From assembly GCF_014640815.1 (NCBI RefSeq), contig NZ_BMHM01000005.1, positions 124,001 to 188,000 of the forward strand: a stretch of 64,000 nucleotides of DNA, in the 5' to 3' direction. Made by a program: the position numbers and the translations under genes. The notes below the pieces were generated by a model. It searched no databases. It worked only from the letters and a program-made list of their open reading frames with translations, and had not been told where the DNA came from. This document shows, one piece after another, positions 54,964 through 64,000 of this stretch; position 1 is the stretch's first letter, and each line of letters starts with the position of its first letter. Origin of the DNA: Vreelandella lutescens (GTDB lineage Bacteria > Pseudomonadota > Gammaproteobacteria > Pseudomonadales > Halomonadaceae).

Positions 54964-55350
54964 TTAAACGCGGCGTTTCTTCGGCGGACGGCAGCCATTA
55001 TGGGGAATGGGCGTCGCGTCTACGATGCTTTGCACGCGGAAGCCGGCGGCATTCAGTGCGCGCACGGCGGACTCACGACCGGGACCTGGGCCTTTGACCA
55101 GTACGTCTACGTTTTTCACACCATACTCGGCTGCAGCAGTCGCTGCACGTTCACTTGCTACTTGAGCAGCGAACGGGGTGCTCTTGCGAGAACCACGAAA
55201 ACCCGAACCACCGGCTGTTGCCCAAGAAAGAGCATTGCCCTGGCGGTCTGTGATCGTCACGATCGTGTTGTTAAAAGAGGCATGGATGTGCGCTACGGCG
55301 TCCACTACCTGCTTTTTAACCTTTTTACGGTTACTACGCGGGTTAGCCAT
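54964..55350 (-). CDS. rpsK: 30S ribosomal protein S11
   Basis: A 128-residue platform protein of the small subunit. [19 protein letters not shown] and the C-terminal [19 protein letters not shown] are conserved. It lies 12 nt upstream of rpsD and follows rpsM. Confidence 0.98.
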   Translation of the reverse strand: MANPRSNRKKVKKQVVDAVAHIHASFNNTIVTITDRQGNALSWATAGGSGFRGSRKSTPFAAQVASERAATAAAEYGVKNVDVLVKGPGPGRESAVRALNAAGFRVQSIVDATPIPHNGCRPPKKRRV

Positions 55351-55402
55351 GTTGATGTCTATTCCTGTCTTAACGTCAGCTCTCTATTAAAGAACCTGCG
55401 TG

Positions 55403-55759
55403 TTATTTGCGGATCGGCTTACGCGGGCCCTTACGGGTACGCGCGTTAGTCTTAGTCCGCTGACCACGCAGCGGAAGACTACGACGATGACGCAGACCAC
55501 GGTAGCAGCCTAAGTCCATGAGACGCTTAATGTTCAGCGTAACATCACGACGAAGGTCGCCTTCTACGGTGTACTTACCAACTTCAGAACGCAGGGTATC
55601 CAGCTCTTCGCCAGACAGATCCTGGATCTTGGTAGTCAGCTCGATACCGGCAGCAGCACAGATGTGCTGAGCGCGGGTACGGCCAATCCCGAAGATATAG
55701 GTCAGCGAGATCGCCGCATGCTTGTTGTCCGGGATATTGACGCCTGCAATACGGGCCAT
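55403..55759 (-). CDS. rpsM: 30S ribosomal protein S13
   Basis: A 118-residue head protein of the 30S subunit. [15 protein letters not shown] and the C-terminal [20 protein letters not shown] are diagnostic. It is the first gene of the alpha unit; a hairpin lies 60-95 bp upstream in its leader. GGAG precedes the ATG. Confidence 0.98.
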   Translation of the reverse strand: MARIAGVNIPDNKHAAISLTYIFGIGRTRAQHICAAAGIELTTKIQDLSGEELDTLRSEVGKYTVEGDLRRDVTLNIKRLMDLGCYRGLRHRRSLPLRGQRTKTNARTRKGPRKPIRK

Positions 55760-55817
55760 CAGCTTACTCCGAAATTTGAGCGGCTTGCTCGTTTATTCAT
55801 CTACAAAAGGCGCAACA

Positions 55818-55854
55818 GCATACCCCTTTAAGAGCCCTAAGGCAAGGGGTATGC
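55818..55854 (-). promoter_or_regulatory. Hairpin in the rpsM leader (possible S4 control element)
   Basis: GCATACCCCTT (55818-55828) and AAGGGGTATGC (55844-55854) form a perfect 11-bp stem with a 15-nt loop between rpmJ and rpsM. No T tract follows on the minus strand. In E. coli the rpsM leader forms the S4-binding pseudoknot; this may be the equivalent. Confidence 0.45.
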
Positions 55855-55880
55855 CGGCACCGGCTTAATACAGCCCAGGT

Positions 55881-55994
55881 TTAGCCCTGACGCTGTTTGT
55901 GCCGCGGTTCGATGCAAATGACGCGAACAGCGCCATTGCGACGAATAATCTTACAGTTACGGCACATCTTCTTTACGGAAGCTCGAACTTTCAT
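55881..55994 (-). CDS. rpmJ: 50S ribosomal protein L36
   Basis: A 37-residue protein, [20 protein letters not shown]..., ending PRHKQRQG. The Cys-x2-Cys and Cys-x4-His residues form the zinc ribbon (C-plus form). It lies between secY and rpsM as in other gammaproteobacteria. Confidence 0.97.
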   Translation of the reverse strand: MKVRASVKKMCRNCKIIRRNGAVRVICIEPRHKQRQG

Positions 55995-56022
55995 CGTTCT
56001 CTCCAATTCGCAACGGCGCGCC

Positions 56023-57354
56023 TCAGCGCATGATGCCGCCGCTACCGTAGCCTTTCAGGTTGGACTTCTTCATCACTGAGTCATATTGATGCGACATGAG
56101 ATGCGACTGCACCTGGGCCATGAAGTCCATGATGACCACTACCACGATCAGAAGCGACGTGCCGCCGAAGAAGAACGGTACGTTCCACGCTACAATCAGG
56201 AACTGGGGCATCAAGGAAACCGCAGTGATATACAAGGCACCGAACAGAGTGAGACGAGTCATCACTTTGTCGATATAGCGAGCGGTCTGCTCGCCGGGGC
56301 GAATGCCCGGCAGGAAGGCGCCTGACTTTTTCAAATTGTCAGCCACATCCTTGGGGTTGAAGACCAGCGCTGTGTAAAAGAAGCAGAAGAATACCACTGC
56401 CGCCGCGAAAAGCAAGATGTAAAGCGGTTGGCCTGGGCCTAACGCTTGCGATGCACGCTGCAACCACTCCATTCCTTCGCCAGCACCCACCCACTGACCG
56501 ATTGAGGCCGGGAAGAGAAGAATACTGGAAGCAAAGATGGCTGGGATAACACCCGCCATATTCACTTTCAAGGGCAAGTAGCTGCTTTGGCCTGCATACA
56601 TCTTATTGCCGACCTGGCGTCGTGGGTAGTTCACTTTGAGGCGGCGTTGGCCGCGCTCAATGAACACCACAAACGCTACGGTGGCAATACCTAGCACTGA
56701 CAGCGCTAACAGCGGAAGAACATTCCAGGCCCCTTCGTTGCGAGCAAGCTCAAAGGCTTGCCCCACGGCACTGGGCAGCCCAGCGACGATCCCTGCGAAG
56801 ATCAGCAGCGAAATGCCGTTGCCGATACCCTTCTCAGTGATCTGCTCACCTAGCCACATCATAAACACCGCGCCCGACACAAAGGTGATGATCGCAGTGA
56901 AATAGAAGCTGAAGTCAGCGCTGTACGCGATGCCTTGGCTAGCCAGACCTACGGACATGCCGGTAGCCTGGACAAGTGCCAGTATCACCGTGCCGTAGCG
57001 GGTGTACTGGCTGATCTTGCGGCGGCCAGCCTCACCCTCTTTCTTGAGCTGTTCAAGATGAGGGGAGACCGCAGTCATAAGCTGCATGATAATCGACGCC
57101 GATATATAAGGCATAATGCCCAAGGCGAGGACGCTCATGCGCTCCAGGGCGCCACCCGAGAACATGTTGAACATGCCCAGGATGGTGCCCTGTTGCTCCC
57201 TAAACAAGGCAGCAAGCTGGTCAGGATTGATACCGGGAACGGGAATGTGGGCACCAATACGGTACACCACGATGGCGAGGAGCACGAAGCGCAAACGCGC
57301 CCACAGTTCACTCAGACCGCTGCCCATCGCCGGCATATTTCCTGACTTGGCCAT
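56023..57354 (-). CDS. secY: Protein translocase subunit SecY
   Basis: The central channel of the Sec translocon, 443 residues with ten transmembrane helices. [14 protein letters not shown], the plug region [19 protein letters not shown] and the cytoplasmic loop [17 protein letters not shown] are conserved. It abuts rplO with no spacing and completes the spc operon. Confidence 0.98.
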   Translation of the reverse strand: MAKSGNMPAMGSGLSELWARLRFVLLAIVVYRIGAHIPVPGINPDQLAALFREQQGTILGMFNMFSGGALERMSVLALGIMPYISASIIMQLMTAVSPHLEQLKKEGEAGRRKISQYTRYGTVILALVQATGMSVGLASQGIAYSADFSFYFTAIITFVSGAVFMMWLGEQITEKGIGNGISLLIFAGIVAGLPSAVGQAFELARNEGAWNVLPLLALSVLGIATVAFVVFIERGQRRLKVNYPRRQVGNKMYAGQSSYLPLKVNMAGVIPAIFASSILLFPASIGQWVGAGEGMEWLQRASQALGPGQPLYILLFAAAVVFFCFFYTALVFNPKDVADNLKKSGAFLPGIRPGEQTARYIDKVMTRLTLFGALYITAVSLMPQFLIVAWNVPFFFGGTSLLIVVVVIMDFMAQVQSHLMSHQYDSVMKKSNLKGYGSGGIMR

Positions 57355-57789
57355 TTAGTCCTCTACCTTGCCGCCAGCGGCTTCGATCGCTTCACGGGCA
57401 CCTTTGGTGACCTTGATACCACGAACGGTAACCGCCTTGTTCAGTTCGCCAGAAAGGATGATCTTCGCGTGTAGCGTAGCATCCTTCAGCACGTTGGCTT
57501 GCTTCAGGGTTTCCATGGTGACTTCATCACCAGCAACCTTGGCAAGCTCAGCCAGGCGTACTTCTTCAGATACCAGCGACTTAGCAGACGTGAAGCCAAA
57601 CTTCGGCAGACGACGCTGCAGCGGCATCTGACCGCCTTCGAAACCAGGCTTGACGCTGCCGCCACTGCGAGATTTCTGACCTTTGTGGCCACGGCCACCG
57701 GTCTTACCAAGACCGGAACCGATACCACGACCAACGCGCTTTGCAGCGTGTTTGGAGCCCGGTGCCGGACTCAGGGTATTGAGTTTCAT
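57355..57789 (-). CDS. rplO: 50S ribosomal protein L15
   Basis: A 144-residue late-assembly protein. The Gly-rich N-terminal arm ([20 protein letters not shown]) and the C-terminal globular part are standard. It lies 3 nt downstream of rpmD. Confidence 0.98.
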   Translation of the reverse strand: MKLNTLSPAPGSKHAAKRVGRGIGSGLGKTGGRGHKGQKSRSGGSVKPGFEGGQMPLQRRLPKFGFTSAKSLVSEEVRLAELAKVAGDEVTMETLKQANVLKDATLHAKIILSGELNKAVTVRGIKVTKGAREAIEAAGGKVED

Positions 57790-57792
57790 GGA

Positions 57793-57975
57793 TTACTCTC
57801 CCTCAACGCGCACAAGGTAGTTCACCTTGTGGACCATGCCGCGAACGGCAGGGGTGTCTTCCAGCTCAACCGTATGACCGATGCGACGCAGACCCAGGCC
57901 CTTCATAGTAGCCTTGTGCTTGGGCAAAACGCCGATGGTGCTGCGGATCTGAGTGACCTTGATCGTTGCTGCCAT
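57793..57975 (-). CDS. rpmD: 50S ribosomal protein L30
   Basis: A 60-residue protein with the L30 pattern [20 protein letters not shown] and [15 protein letters not shown]. Position between rpsE and rplO confirms it. Confidence 0.97.
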   Translation of the reverse strand: MAATIKVTQIRSTIGVLPKHKATMKGLGLRRIGHTVELEDTPAVRGMVHKVNYLVRVEGE

Positions 57976-57981
57976 GGTGCC

Positions 57982-58482
57982 TTACCCCGTGATCGCTTCG
58001 ACAGACAGACCGCGCTTAGCGGCGATGTCTTCCGGTCCTTGCATGGCAGAGAGACCTTTAACAGTCGCTCGTACCACGTTAACCGGGTTGGTGGAACCGT
58101 AGCACTTGGCCAGTACATCGTGAACGCCGGCCAGCTCTAATACAGAGCGCATGGCGCCACCAGCGATGATACCGGTACCTTCAGAAGCCGGCTGCATGTA
58201 CACCTTGGAAGCACCGTGACGGGCTTTTACCGGGTACTGAAGCGTATGGCCTGCAAGGTTAACCTTGACCATGTTGCGACGAGCTTGGTCCATCGCTTTT
58301 TGGATTGCGACCGGCACTTCACGCGCCTTGCCACGACCAAAACCGACACGACCTTTACCATCACCAACGACGGTCAGTGCGGTGAAGCCGAAAATACGAC
58401 CACCCTTGACCACCTTGGCGACGCGGTTGACCTGCACTAACTTCTCTTGCAGATCACCGCTTTGCTGTTCGTTCTTCGCCAT
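57982..58482 (-). CDS. rpsE: 30S ribosomal protein S5
   Basis: A 166-residue protein involved in decoding accuracy. [20 protein letters not shown] and [19 protein letters not shown] form the N-terminal double-stranded RNA-binding domain; residues altered in spectinomycin-resistant mutants of other species appear wild-type. Confidence 0.98.
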   Translation of the reverse strand: MAKNEQQSGDLQEKLVQVNRVAKVVKGGRIFGFTALTVVGDGKGRVGFGRGKAREVPVAIQKAMDQARRNMVKVNLAGHTLQYPVKARHGASKVYMQPASEGTGIIAGGAMRSVLELAGVHDVLAKCYGSTNPVNVVRATVKGLSAMQGPEDIAAKRGLSVEAITG

Positions 58483-58494
58483 CGTAAAAACCCT

Positions 58495-58845
58495 TTAGAA
58501 TTCCAGGCCGCCTTCACGAGCGGCGTCGGCCAGAGCCTTGACGCGACCGTGATACTTAAAGCCAGCACGGTCGAAGGCCACCTGGGTGATGCCTGCTTCT
58601 TTAGCGCGCTCGGCAATCAGAGCACCGACCTTAGAGGCCGCGTCTGAGTTACCGGTCGCACCCTCACGCAGTGCTTTGTCCAGCGTAGAAGCGCTGGCCA
58701 GCACCTTGCCACCATCCGGCGAGATAATCTGCGCGTAGATGTGACGCGGGGTACGGTTGACGCACAGGCGATACACGCCCAGCTCGCGGATCTTGGCGCG
58801 AGCGCGGCGGGCACGACGGAGACGAGATTCTTTCTTCGCGTTCAT
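58495..58845 (-). CDS. rplR: 50S ribosomal protein L18
   Basis: A 116-residue 5S rRNA-binding protein. [20 protein letters not shown] and [20 protein letters not shown] are conserved. It lies between rplF and rpsE. Confidence 0.98.
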   Translation of the reverse strand: MNAKKESRLRRARRARAKIRELGVYRLCVNRTPRHIYAQIISPDGGKVLASASTLDKALREGATGNSDAASKVGALIAERAKEAGITQVAFDRAGFKYHGRVKALADAAREGGLEF

Positions 58846-58854
58846 AACCCTGCC

Positions 58855-59385
58855 TTACTTCTTCTTGGCTTCTTTGCGACGCACCTGCTCGTCGGCGTAC
58901 CGTACACCTTTGCCTTTATACGGCTCTGGCGGACGGAAGGCGCGGATTTCCGCGGCGCACTGACCGAGCATCTGCTTGTCCGCGCTTTTCAGCACGATCA
59001 CGGTGTTTTTCGGCGTTTCCGCTGTAACACCCTTAGGCAGTTCGTAGTCGACCGGGTGCGAGAAGCCCAGTGAAAGATTGAGCGTCTGGCCCTTAGCTTG
59101 GGCACGATAACCGACGCCAACAATTTCGAGAGTTTTTGTGAAACCCTCGGATACGCCCGTTACCAGGTTCTGAACCAAGGCGCGGGTAGTACCGGCCATT
59201 GCCCAGCTCTTGGCAGACTCACTCGGGGCGAAGGTCAGCTGACCATCTTCTTGACCGATCACCACATCTTGGTGAACAGTCATAGATAGTGTGCCCTGGC
59301 CGCCTTTGGCGGTCAGCTGGTCGGCATTGATTTTAACCTCAACGCCGGCAGGCACTTTAACCGGATATTTCGCTATGCGGGACAT
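58855..59385 (-). CDS. rplF: 50S ribosomal protein L6
   Basis: A 176-residue protein with two related alpha-beta domains. [20 protein letters not shown] and the C-terminal [20 protein letters not shown] are diagnostic. The tail is rich in Lys. Confidence 0.98.
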   Translation of the reverse strand: MSRIAKYPVKVPAGVEVKINADQLTAKGGQGTLSMTVHQDVVIGQEDGQLTFAPSESAKSWAMAGTTRALVQNLVTGVSEGFTKTLEIVGVGYRAQAKGQTLNLSLGFSHPVDYELPKGVTAETPKNTVIVLKSADKQMLGQCAAEIRAFRPPEPYKGKGVRYADEQVRRKEAKKK

Positions 59386-59394
59386 TCCAGCCTC

Positions 59395-59787
59395 CTAGAA
59401 TACGGTGCAGATGACTTCGCCACCGACGCCTGCTTGGCGCGCGGCACGATCGGTCATGACACCATTAGAGGTGGTGACAATCGCGATACCCAGACCATCG
59501 GCGACCTTAGGCAGGTTGTCCTTGCCCTTGTACTGGCGCAGAGACGGCTTGGAAACCCGCTGAATGTGCTCAATAACCGGCTTACCCTCAAAGTACTTGA
59601 GAGTCACGGTGAGCTCGGGTTTAACGCCTTCAGCCACCGTAAAGTCGGTAATGTAGCCTTCTTCCTTTAGCACTCGGGCCACTTCAACTTTCAGCTTGGA
59701 GGACGGCATGGTAGCCGTCTCCTTGGTGGCCATCTGCGCATTGCGGATACGGGTAAACATATCCGCCAGAGTGTCTTGCATGCTCAT
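59395..59787 (-). CDS. rpsH: 30S ribosomal protein S8
   Basis: A 130-residue 16S rRNA-binding protein that also represses the spc operon in E. coli. [20 protein letters not shown] and [19 protein letters not shown] are conserved. Confidence 0.98.
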   Translation of the reverse strand: MSMQDTLADMFTRIRNAQMATKETATMPSSKLKVEVARVLKEEGYITDFTVAEGVKPELTVTLKYFEGKPVIEHIQRVSKPSLRQYKGKDNLPKVADGLGIAIVTTSNGVMTDRAARQAGVGGEVICTVF

Positions 59788-59819
59788 TTAATGTGCGCTC
59801 CTGATGATTCTACGTAGCG

Positions 59820-60125
59820 TTACCAGCTGGACTTTTTCAGACCAGGGACGTCGCCACGCATGGCGGCTTCACGCAGCTTGTTACGGCCGAGGCCGAACTT
59901 GTTGTAAAAACCGTGCGGACGGCCAGTCACGCGGCAGCGGTTACGCTGACGCACCGGGCTTGAGTCGCGCGGCAGTTGCTGCAGCTTCAGCGTCGCCTCG
60001 AAACGATCTTCTTCAGAAGCGTTCACGTCCGAGATGATTTTCTTGAGCTCTGCGCGCTTAGCCGCAAACTTCTCGACTAGCTGAGTACGCTTGAGCTCAC
60101 GCTCTACCATACTTTTCTTAGCCAT
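59820..60125 (-). CDS. rpsN: 30S ribosomal protein S14
   Basis: A 101-residue long-form S14 without the zinc CxxC motif. [20 protein letters not shown] followed by [19 protein letters not shown] identify it. It lies between rplE and rpsH. Confidence 0.98.
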   Translation of the reverse strand: MAKKSMVERELKRTQLVEKFAAKRAELKKIISDVNASEEDRFEATLKLQQLPRDSSPVRQRNRCRVTGRPHGFYNKFGLGRNKLREAAMRGDVPGLKKSSW

Positions 60126-60135
60126 GATCCAACCC

Positions 60136-60675
60136 TTATTTCTTGAACGGGAAGTTCAGTGCTGCAAGCAGCGCACGACCTTCCTCGTCGGTGTTGGCGG
60201 TAGTAGTGATAGTGACGTCCAGCCCCCGTACGCGATCGATTTTATCATACTCGATCTCTGGGAAGATGATCTGCTCACGCACACCCATAGAGTAATTGCC
60301 GCGACCGTCAAAAGACTTCGGATTGAGACCACGGAAGTCACGCACGCGAGGAATCGCAATGTTCACCAAGCGGTCCAGGAAGTCCCACATACGCGCGGAG
60401 CGCAGTGTTACTTTGATACCGATCGGCCAACCTTCGCGCACCTTGAAGCCCGCGATGGACTTACGTGCTTTAGTCACCAGCGGCTTTTGACCAGAGAGCT
60501 TCTCCAGATCGCCGATGGCGTTGTCGATCAGTTTTTTATCACTGACCGCTTCGCCGATACCCATGTTCAGAGTCACTTTCGTGATCCGTGGTACCTGCAT
60601 TACGTTGGCGTAGCTGAACTGCTCTTTGAGTTGAGCCACCACCTCGTTTTGATAACGTTCTTTCAAGTTCGCCAT
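60136..60675 (-). CDS. rplE: 50S ribosomal protein L5
   Basis: A 179-residue central-protuberance protein that binds 5S r[23 protein letters not shown] and [20 protein letters not shown] are typical, with the conserved [16 protein letters not shown] near the end. Confidence 0.98.
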   Translation of the reverse strand: MANLKERYQNEVVAQLKEQFSYANVMQVPRITKVTLNMGIGEAVSDKKLIDNAIGDLEKLSGQKPLVTKARKSIAGFKVREGWPIGIKVTLRSARMWDFLDRLVNIAIPRVRDFRGLNPKSFDGRGNYSMGVREQIIFPEIEYDKIDRVRGLDVTITTTANTDEEGRALLAALNFPFKK

Positions 60676-60693
60676 TTTGCTACCCGACTCGCG

Positions 60694-61008
60694 TTAGGCG
60701 TCGATCTGCGTCTGCGTCGACTTGTAGATACGTACCTTGGTACCGTCTTCCTTAACTTGGAAGCCGACGCGATCCGCCTTACCGGTCTCCGAATTGAAGA
60801 TGGCTACGTTGGACGCGTGAATCGGAGCCTCACGCTCGACGATACCGCCCTGATTTCCCGCCATGGGATTAGGCTTGGTGTGACGTTTAATCATGTTCAC
60901 ACCGGACACCACGAAGCGGTTTTCTAATACCCGCTTAACGGTGCCACGTTTGCCTTTATCCTTCCCGGCGATGACGATGACTTCATCGTCACGTTTGATC
61001 TTTTGCAT
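60694..61008 (-). CDS. rplX: 50S ribosomal protein L24
   Basis: A 104-residue assembly-initiator protein with a KOW motif ([20 protein letters not shown]) and the [12 protein letters not shown] segment. It lies between rplN and rplE. Confidence 0.98.
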   Translation of the reverse strand: MQKIKRDDEVIVIAGKDKGKRGTVKRVLENRFVVSGVNMIKRHTKPNPMAGNQGGIVEREAPIHASNVAIFNSETGKADRVGFQVKEDGTKVRIYKSTQTQIDA

Positions 61009-61022
61009 ATCCGCCTCGCTCC

Positions 61023-61394
61023 TTACAGCACTTCAGGCGCTAGGGAAATGATCTTCATGAACTTCTCATTACGAAGTTCACGAGTTACCGGCCCGAAGAT
61101 ACGCGTGCCGATCGGCTGTTCGTTGGTGTTATTCAACAAAACTGCCGCATTTCCATCGAAACGGATCAGCGAACCGTCACTACGACGGACGCCACTACGG
61201 GTGCGAACGACAACCGCTTTCAGCACTTGGCCTTTTTTGACCTTACCGCGCGGAATCGCTTCTTTCACCGTTACCTTAATGACGTCACCAACGCGGGCGT
61301 AGCGACGGTGTGAACCGCCTAACACCTTGATGCATTGCACCCGGCGCGCTCCGCTGTTGTCGGCGACATCCAGCATTGTCTGAGTCTGAATCAT
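61023..61394 (-). CDS. rplN: 50S ribosomal protein L14
   Basis: A 123-residue protein at the subunit interface. [20 protein letters not shown] and the C-terminal [20 protein letters not shown] are nearly invariant. Begins the spc unit after rpsQ. Confidence 0.98.
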   Translation of the reverse strand: MIQTQTMLDVADNSGARRVQCIKVLGGSHRRYARVGDVIKVTVKEAIPRGKVKKGQVLKAVVVRTRSGVRRSDGSLIRFDGNAAVLLNNTNEQPIGTRIFGPVTRELRNEKFMKIISLAPEVL

Positions 61395-61443
61395 CGGTTT
61401 TCTCCAAACCTAATCTGACTGCACTGGTTGGACAGCCTTGGGA

Positions 61444-61704
61444 TTAACCCTTGGCGTGTTCAACCACCTCGACCAGCGTCCAGGCTTTCTTCTTGGAAAG
61501 CGGACGGCACTCCTGAATGGAAACCGTATCGCCTGCCTTTGCCTGGTTCGCCTCATCATGGGCGTGCAGCTTGGTGGAGCGCTTGACGTATTTTCCGTAG
61601 ATCGGGTGACGCTCACGACGCTCGATCATGACGACGATGGACTTATCCATCTTGTCGCTAACCACCTTGCCGGTTAGCGTACGTGTTTTTTTCTCTTCGG
61701 CCAT
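61444..61704 (-). CDS. rpsQ: 30S ribosomal protein S17
   Basis: An 86-residue OB-fold protein. [20 protein letters not shown] and the [18 protein letters not shown] segment are diagnostic. I chose the ATG at 61704, one base after the rpmC stop, with GAGAAGG upstream; a GTG three codons earlier would overlap rpmC. Confidence 0.97.
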   Translation of the reverse strand: MAEEKKTRTLTGKVVSDKMDKSIVVMIERRERHPIYGKYVKRSTKLHAHDEANQAKAGDTVSIQECRPLSKKKAWTLVEVVEHAKG

Positions 61705-61705
61705 C

Positions 61706-61900
61706 TCAATCACCTGCCTTCTCGTTGAGCATAGTCTTAACGCGGGCGATATCCCGACGGACCTGCTTGAGCAGATGAGTCTGGCTCAGTTGGCCAGTGG
61801 CCTTCTGCATGCGCAGGTTAAACTGCTCGCGGAGGAGCTCGAGGAGCTGCTCTTGGAGCTCTCCTGCGGACTTTTCACGAATTTCCTGGGCTTTCATCAC
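61706..61900 (-). CDS. rpmC: 50S ribosomal protein L29
   Basis: A 64-residue two-helix protein at the exit tunnel. [20 protein letters not shown] and [20 protein letters not shown] fit L29. It overlaps rplP by 4 nt. Confidence 0.97.
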   Translation of the reverse strand: MMKAQEIREKSAGELQEQLLELLREQFNLRMQKATGQLSQTHLLKQVRRDIARVKTMLNEKAGD

Positions 61901-62310
61901 ATCACCGTCCGTTTCGCAAAGGTGGTGGACAGGGGCATCTTCTGTGCGGCCAGTTCAAATGCTTCACGGGCCAGCTCTTCGGATACACCTTCAATTTCAT
62001 ACAGGACCCGACCCGGCTGGATCTGGGCTACCCAGTACTCAACTGAACCTTTACCCTTACCCATACGAACTTCGAGCGGCTTCTTGGAGATCGGCTTGTC
62101 AGGGAAAACGCGGATCCAGATCTTACCGCCACGCTTAACGTGACGTGTGATCGCACGACGGCCTGCTTCGATCTGACGCGCAGTGATGCGGCCACGACCG
62201 GTAGCTTTTAGGCCGTATTCCCCGAAGCTGATCTTGCTTCCGCGATGAGCCAGACCACGGTTGCGGCCTTTCATCATCTTGCGGAATTTCATACGCTTGG
62301 GCTGTAACAT
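61897..62310 (-). CDS. rplP: 50S ribosomal protein L16
   Basis: A 137-residue protein near the A site. [20 protein letters not shown] and [20 protein letters not shown] are conserved, including the Arg region hydroxylated in E. coli. Confidence 0.98.
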   Translation of the reverse strand: MLQPKRMKFRKMMKGRNRGLAHRGSKISFGEYGLKATGRGRITARQIEAGRRAITRHVKRGGKIWIRVFPDKPISKKPLEVRMGKGKGSVEYWVAQIQPGRVLYEIEGVSEELAREAFELAAQKMPLSTTFAKRTVM

Positions 62311-62325
62311 CGACTCGCTCTCCCC

Positions 62326-63030
62326 TTACCTGGAACCTTTCTTCTTGGGCGCGTTGCCGGCAGGCTGCTGTTGCTTAGCCTTGGCACGTACTTCCTCGAT
62401 ACCGCCGAGGATTTCGCCCTTGAAGATCCACACTTTGACGCCGATGACGCCGTAGGTGGTGTGAGCTTCGTAAGTGGCGTAGTCGATGTCCGCACGCAGA
62501 GTGTGCAACGGAACGCGACCTTCGCGGTACCATTCGGTACGTGCGATTTCGGCACCACCAAGACGACCTGACAGCTGAATCTTGATGCCGCCAGCGCCAA
62601 GACGCATTGCGTTTTGTACCGCGCGCTTCATCGCACGACGGAACATAACGCGACGCTCAAGCTGACCTGCTACGTTAGCAGCAACCAGCTTGGCATCCAG
62701 CTCCGGCTTGCGAACTTCTTCAATGTTCACATGAACCGGGACACCCATCATCTCGGTGAGATCGCGACGCAGACGGTCGACATCTTCACCTTTCTTGCCA
62801 ATCACGATACCCGGACGGGCAGTGTGAATGGTGATGCGGGCATTGTTAGCCGGACGCTCGATGTGAATGCGGCTTACGGAGGCGTTTTTCAAACGCTCTT
62901 CCAGGAAGCTGCGCACTTCGAGATCGTTGTTGAGCTTATCGGCATAGGCGCCGCGCTCGGCATACCAGACAGAAGCATGGTCTTTGACGATGCCCAGTCG
63001 AATGCCTGTTGGATTGACTTTCTGACCCAT
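62326..63030 (-). CDS. rpsC: 30S ribosomal protein S3
   Basis: A 234-residue protein of the mRNA entry site. [20 protein letters not shown], the KH domain ([16 protein letters not shown]) and the C-terminal [15 protein letters not shown] are standard. The tail is basic and Gln-rich. Confidence 0.98.
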   Translation of the reverse strand: MGQKVNPTGIRLGIVKDHASVWYAERGAYADKLNNDLEVRSFLEERLKNASVSRIHIERPANNARITIHTARPGIVIGKKGEDVDRLRRDLTEMMGVPVHVNIEEVRKPELDAKLVAANVAGQLERRVMFRRAMKRAVQNAMRLGAGGIKIQLSGRLGGAEIARTEWYREGRVPLHTLRADIDYATYEAHTTYGVIGVKVWIFKGEILGGIEEVRAKAKQQQPAGNAPKKKGSR

Positions 63031-63041
63031 CTGGTCGACTC

Positions 63042-63374
63042 CTACTTCTCGGCTACCTTGACGGTGATGTGGCAGGTGCGCTTCAAGATACGATCCGCAC
63101 GGCCTTTGGCGCGCGGCTTGATACGCTTAAGCGTCATGCCCTCATCGACGCAGATGGTCGAGACACGCAGCTCGTCGATGTCCATGCCGTTGTTTTCTTC
63201 CGCATTCGCGATGGCGGACTGAAGCACTTTCTTGACCAGTTTGGCAGCCTTCTTCGGGGAGAAGGTCAGCAGGTCAAGAGCTTCGGCGACCGGTTTACCG
63301 CGCACCTGGTCAGCCACCAAACGGGCCTTCTGTGCGGATAAAGCAGCGCCACTCAGCTTAGCTGTGACTTCCAT
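63042..63374 (-). CDS. rplV: 50S ribosomal protein L22
   Basis: A 110-residue protein whose hairpin lines the exit tunnel. [20 protein letters not shown] and [19 protein letters not shown] are diagnostic; the macrolide-related loop appears undisturbed. Confidence 0.98.
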   Translation of the reverse strand: MEVTAKLSGAALSAQKARLVADQVRGKPVAEALDLLTFSPKKAAKLVKKVLQSAIANAEENNGMDIDELRVSTICVDEGMTLKRIKPRAKGRADRILKRTCHITVKVAEK

Positions 63375-63392
63375 CTCTTAATCCTCTCTGGC

Positions 63393-63668
63393 TTACCGTT
63401 TGGCTTTCTTGTCCGCCGCATGCCCGCGATATGTGCGAGTAGCAGCGAATTCGCCCAGCTTGTGACCAACCATTTCCTCGGAGACATGCACCGGGACGTG
63501 TTGGCGACCGTTATGGACAGCGATTGTGAGGCCTACCATGTTTGGCAGGATCATCGAACGACGCGACCAAGTCTTGATCGGTTTGCGATCGTTCTTCTCC
63601 ACTGCAGCCTCTACCTTCTTCAAAAGATGAAGGTCAATGAAGGGACCTTTCTTTAGTGAACGTGGCAC
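63393..63668 (-). CDS. rpsS: 30S ribosomal protein S19
   Basis: A 91-residue head protein. [20 protein letters not shown] and [20 protein letters not shown] are conserved. It lies between rplB and rplV as in the S10 operon. Confidence 0.98.
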   Translation of the reverse strand: MPRSLKKGPFIDLHLLKKVEAAVEKNDRKPIKTWSRRSMILPNMVGLTIAVHNGRQHVPVHVSEEMVGHKLGEFAATRTYRGHAADKKAKR

Positions 63669-63701
63669 AGCCGTTACCTCTTAATGTCTTGGCAATTTAG
63701 A

Positions 63702-64000
63702 TCAACGCGTCTTATTACGACGACGAATGATCAGCTTGTCGGTGCGCTTGTTCTTACGCGTCTTATGACCCTTAGTCGGCACACCCCATGGGGATACCGG
63801 GTGACGGCCACCACTGGTGCGGCCTTCGCCACCACCGTGCGGGTGATCCACCGGGTTCATCGCGACACCGCGAACAGTCGGACGCACGCCTCTCCAGCGC
63901 TTCGCACCGGCCTTGCCAAGTTGACGCAGGCTGTGCTCGGAGTTGCTCACTTCACCCAAGGTCGCGCGGCACTCAGCTAACACCTTACGCATTTCGCCAG
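63702..64000 (-). CDS. rplB: 50S ribosomal protein L2, C-terminal part (cut by window edge)
   Basis: About the last 99 residues of L2. [40 protein letters not shown] (including the peptidyl-transferase-proximal His) and the basic tail [11 protein letters not shown] are clear. The frame continues past the window, where the N-terminal two thirds lie. Confidence 0.98.
   Translation of the reverse strand, partial: GEMRKVLAECRATLGEVSNSEHSLRQLGKAGAKRWRGVRPTVRGVAMNPVDHPHGGGEGRTSGGRHPVSPWGVPTKGHKTRKNKRTDKLIIRRRNKTR

Noticed and set aside
54283..55449. A 388-codon plus-strand open frame opposite rpsD and rpsK
   Set aside because: Antisense to ribosomal protein genes whose codon bias leaves the opposite strand open; no promoter or motif.
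60091..60927. A 278-codon plus-strand open frame opposite rplE and rplX
   Set aside because: Shadow of real genes; no homology-like motif.

Overview
The window is about 58-60% GC by eye, gene-dense and free of tRNA or rRNA genes. It carries the S10-spc-alpha ribosomal gene order of gammaproteobacteria, a glnA-ntrB-ntrC nitrogen control cluster, a TctCBA citrate-type transporter, a Zur-type zinc operon and a complete type I-F CRISPR-Cas locus. Together with several small proteins that I associate with halophilic gammaproteobacteria, this suggests a Halomonas-like bacterium (Halomonadaceae). That placement is inference; no species-level marker was compared.

Layout. 1-7.9 kb is a phosphate-related block: a truncated 5'-nucleotidase, a divergent phnDCE-like ABC transporter, a short-chain dehydrogenase, a porin, then a GT4 glycosyltransferase overlapping a PAP2 phosphatase. 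Two arrays of CTGTCAT-like repeats at 11/22-bp spacing look like PhoB operators, one before phnD and one before the glycosyltransferase. 7.9-12.1 kb holds a GltS-like symporter, a tiny membrane protein, a CsrB/RsmZ-like sRNA on the minus strand (six GGA motifs, several in hairpin loops), an entericidin, a small hydrolase and a ChaN-like lipoprotein. 12.4-15.5 kb is tctBAC. 15.6-20.9 kb is ntrC-ntrB, a DUF4124 protein and glnA, with a sigma-54 promoter and tandem NtrC boxes upstream of glnA. 20.9-25.8 kb holds a glycosyltransferase-like protein, an acyltransferase, an esterase, a PAS-GGDEF diguanylate cyclase and a small acidic protein.

25.8-39.6 kb is the CRISPR-Cas locus: 87 repeats and 86 spacers (5.2 kb), an unusually informative leader (intrinsic terminator, rRNA-type BoxA, two IHF-like sites), then cas6f, csy3, csy2, csy1, cas2-3 and cas1, all on the minus strand. 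Between cas2-3 and csy1 lies an AT-richer plus-strand gene encoding a solitary HicB-like domain, placed divergently from csy1. It is the most unusual genetic element here and a candidate for an undescribed regulatory or guard module of the I-F system.

39.8-52.6 kb holds a Zur box, a His/Cys-bearing micro-membrane protein and znuCBA, then a cupin, glyoxalase I, small conserved proteins, a TPP riboswitch with thiM-thiE-lysR, DoxX plus a DODA-type dioxygenase, an EamA transporter and a DacC-like carboxypeptidase with a SPOR domain. 52.7-64 kb runs on the minus strand from rplB (cut by the window edge) to rplQ in canonical order, with secY, rpmJ and rpoA included.
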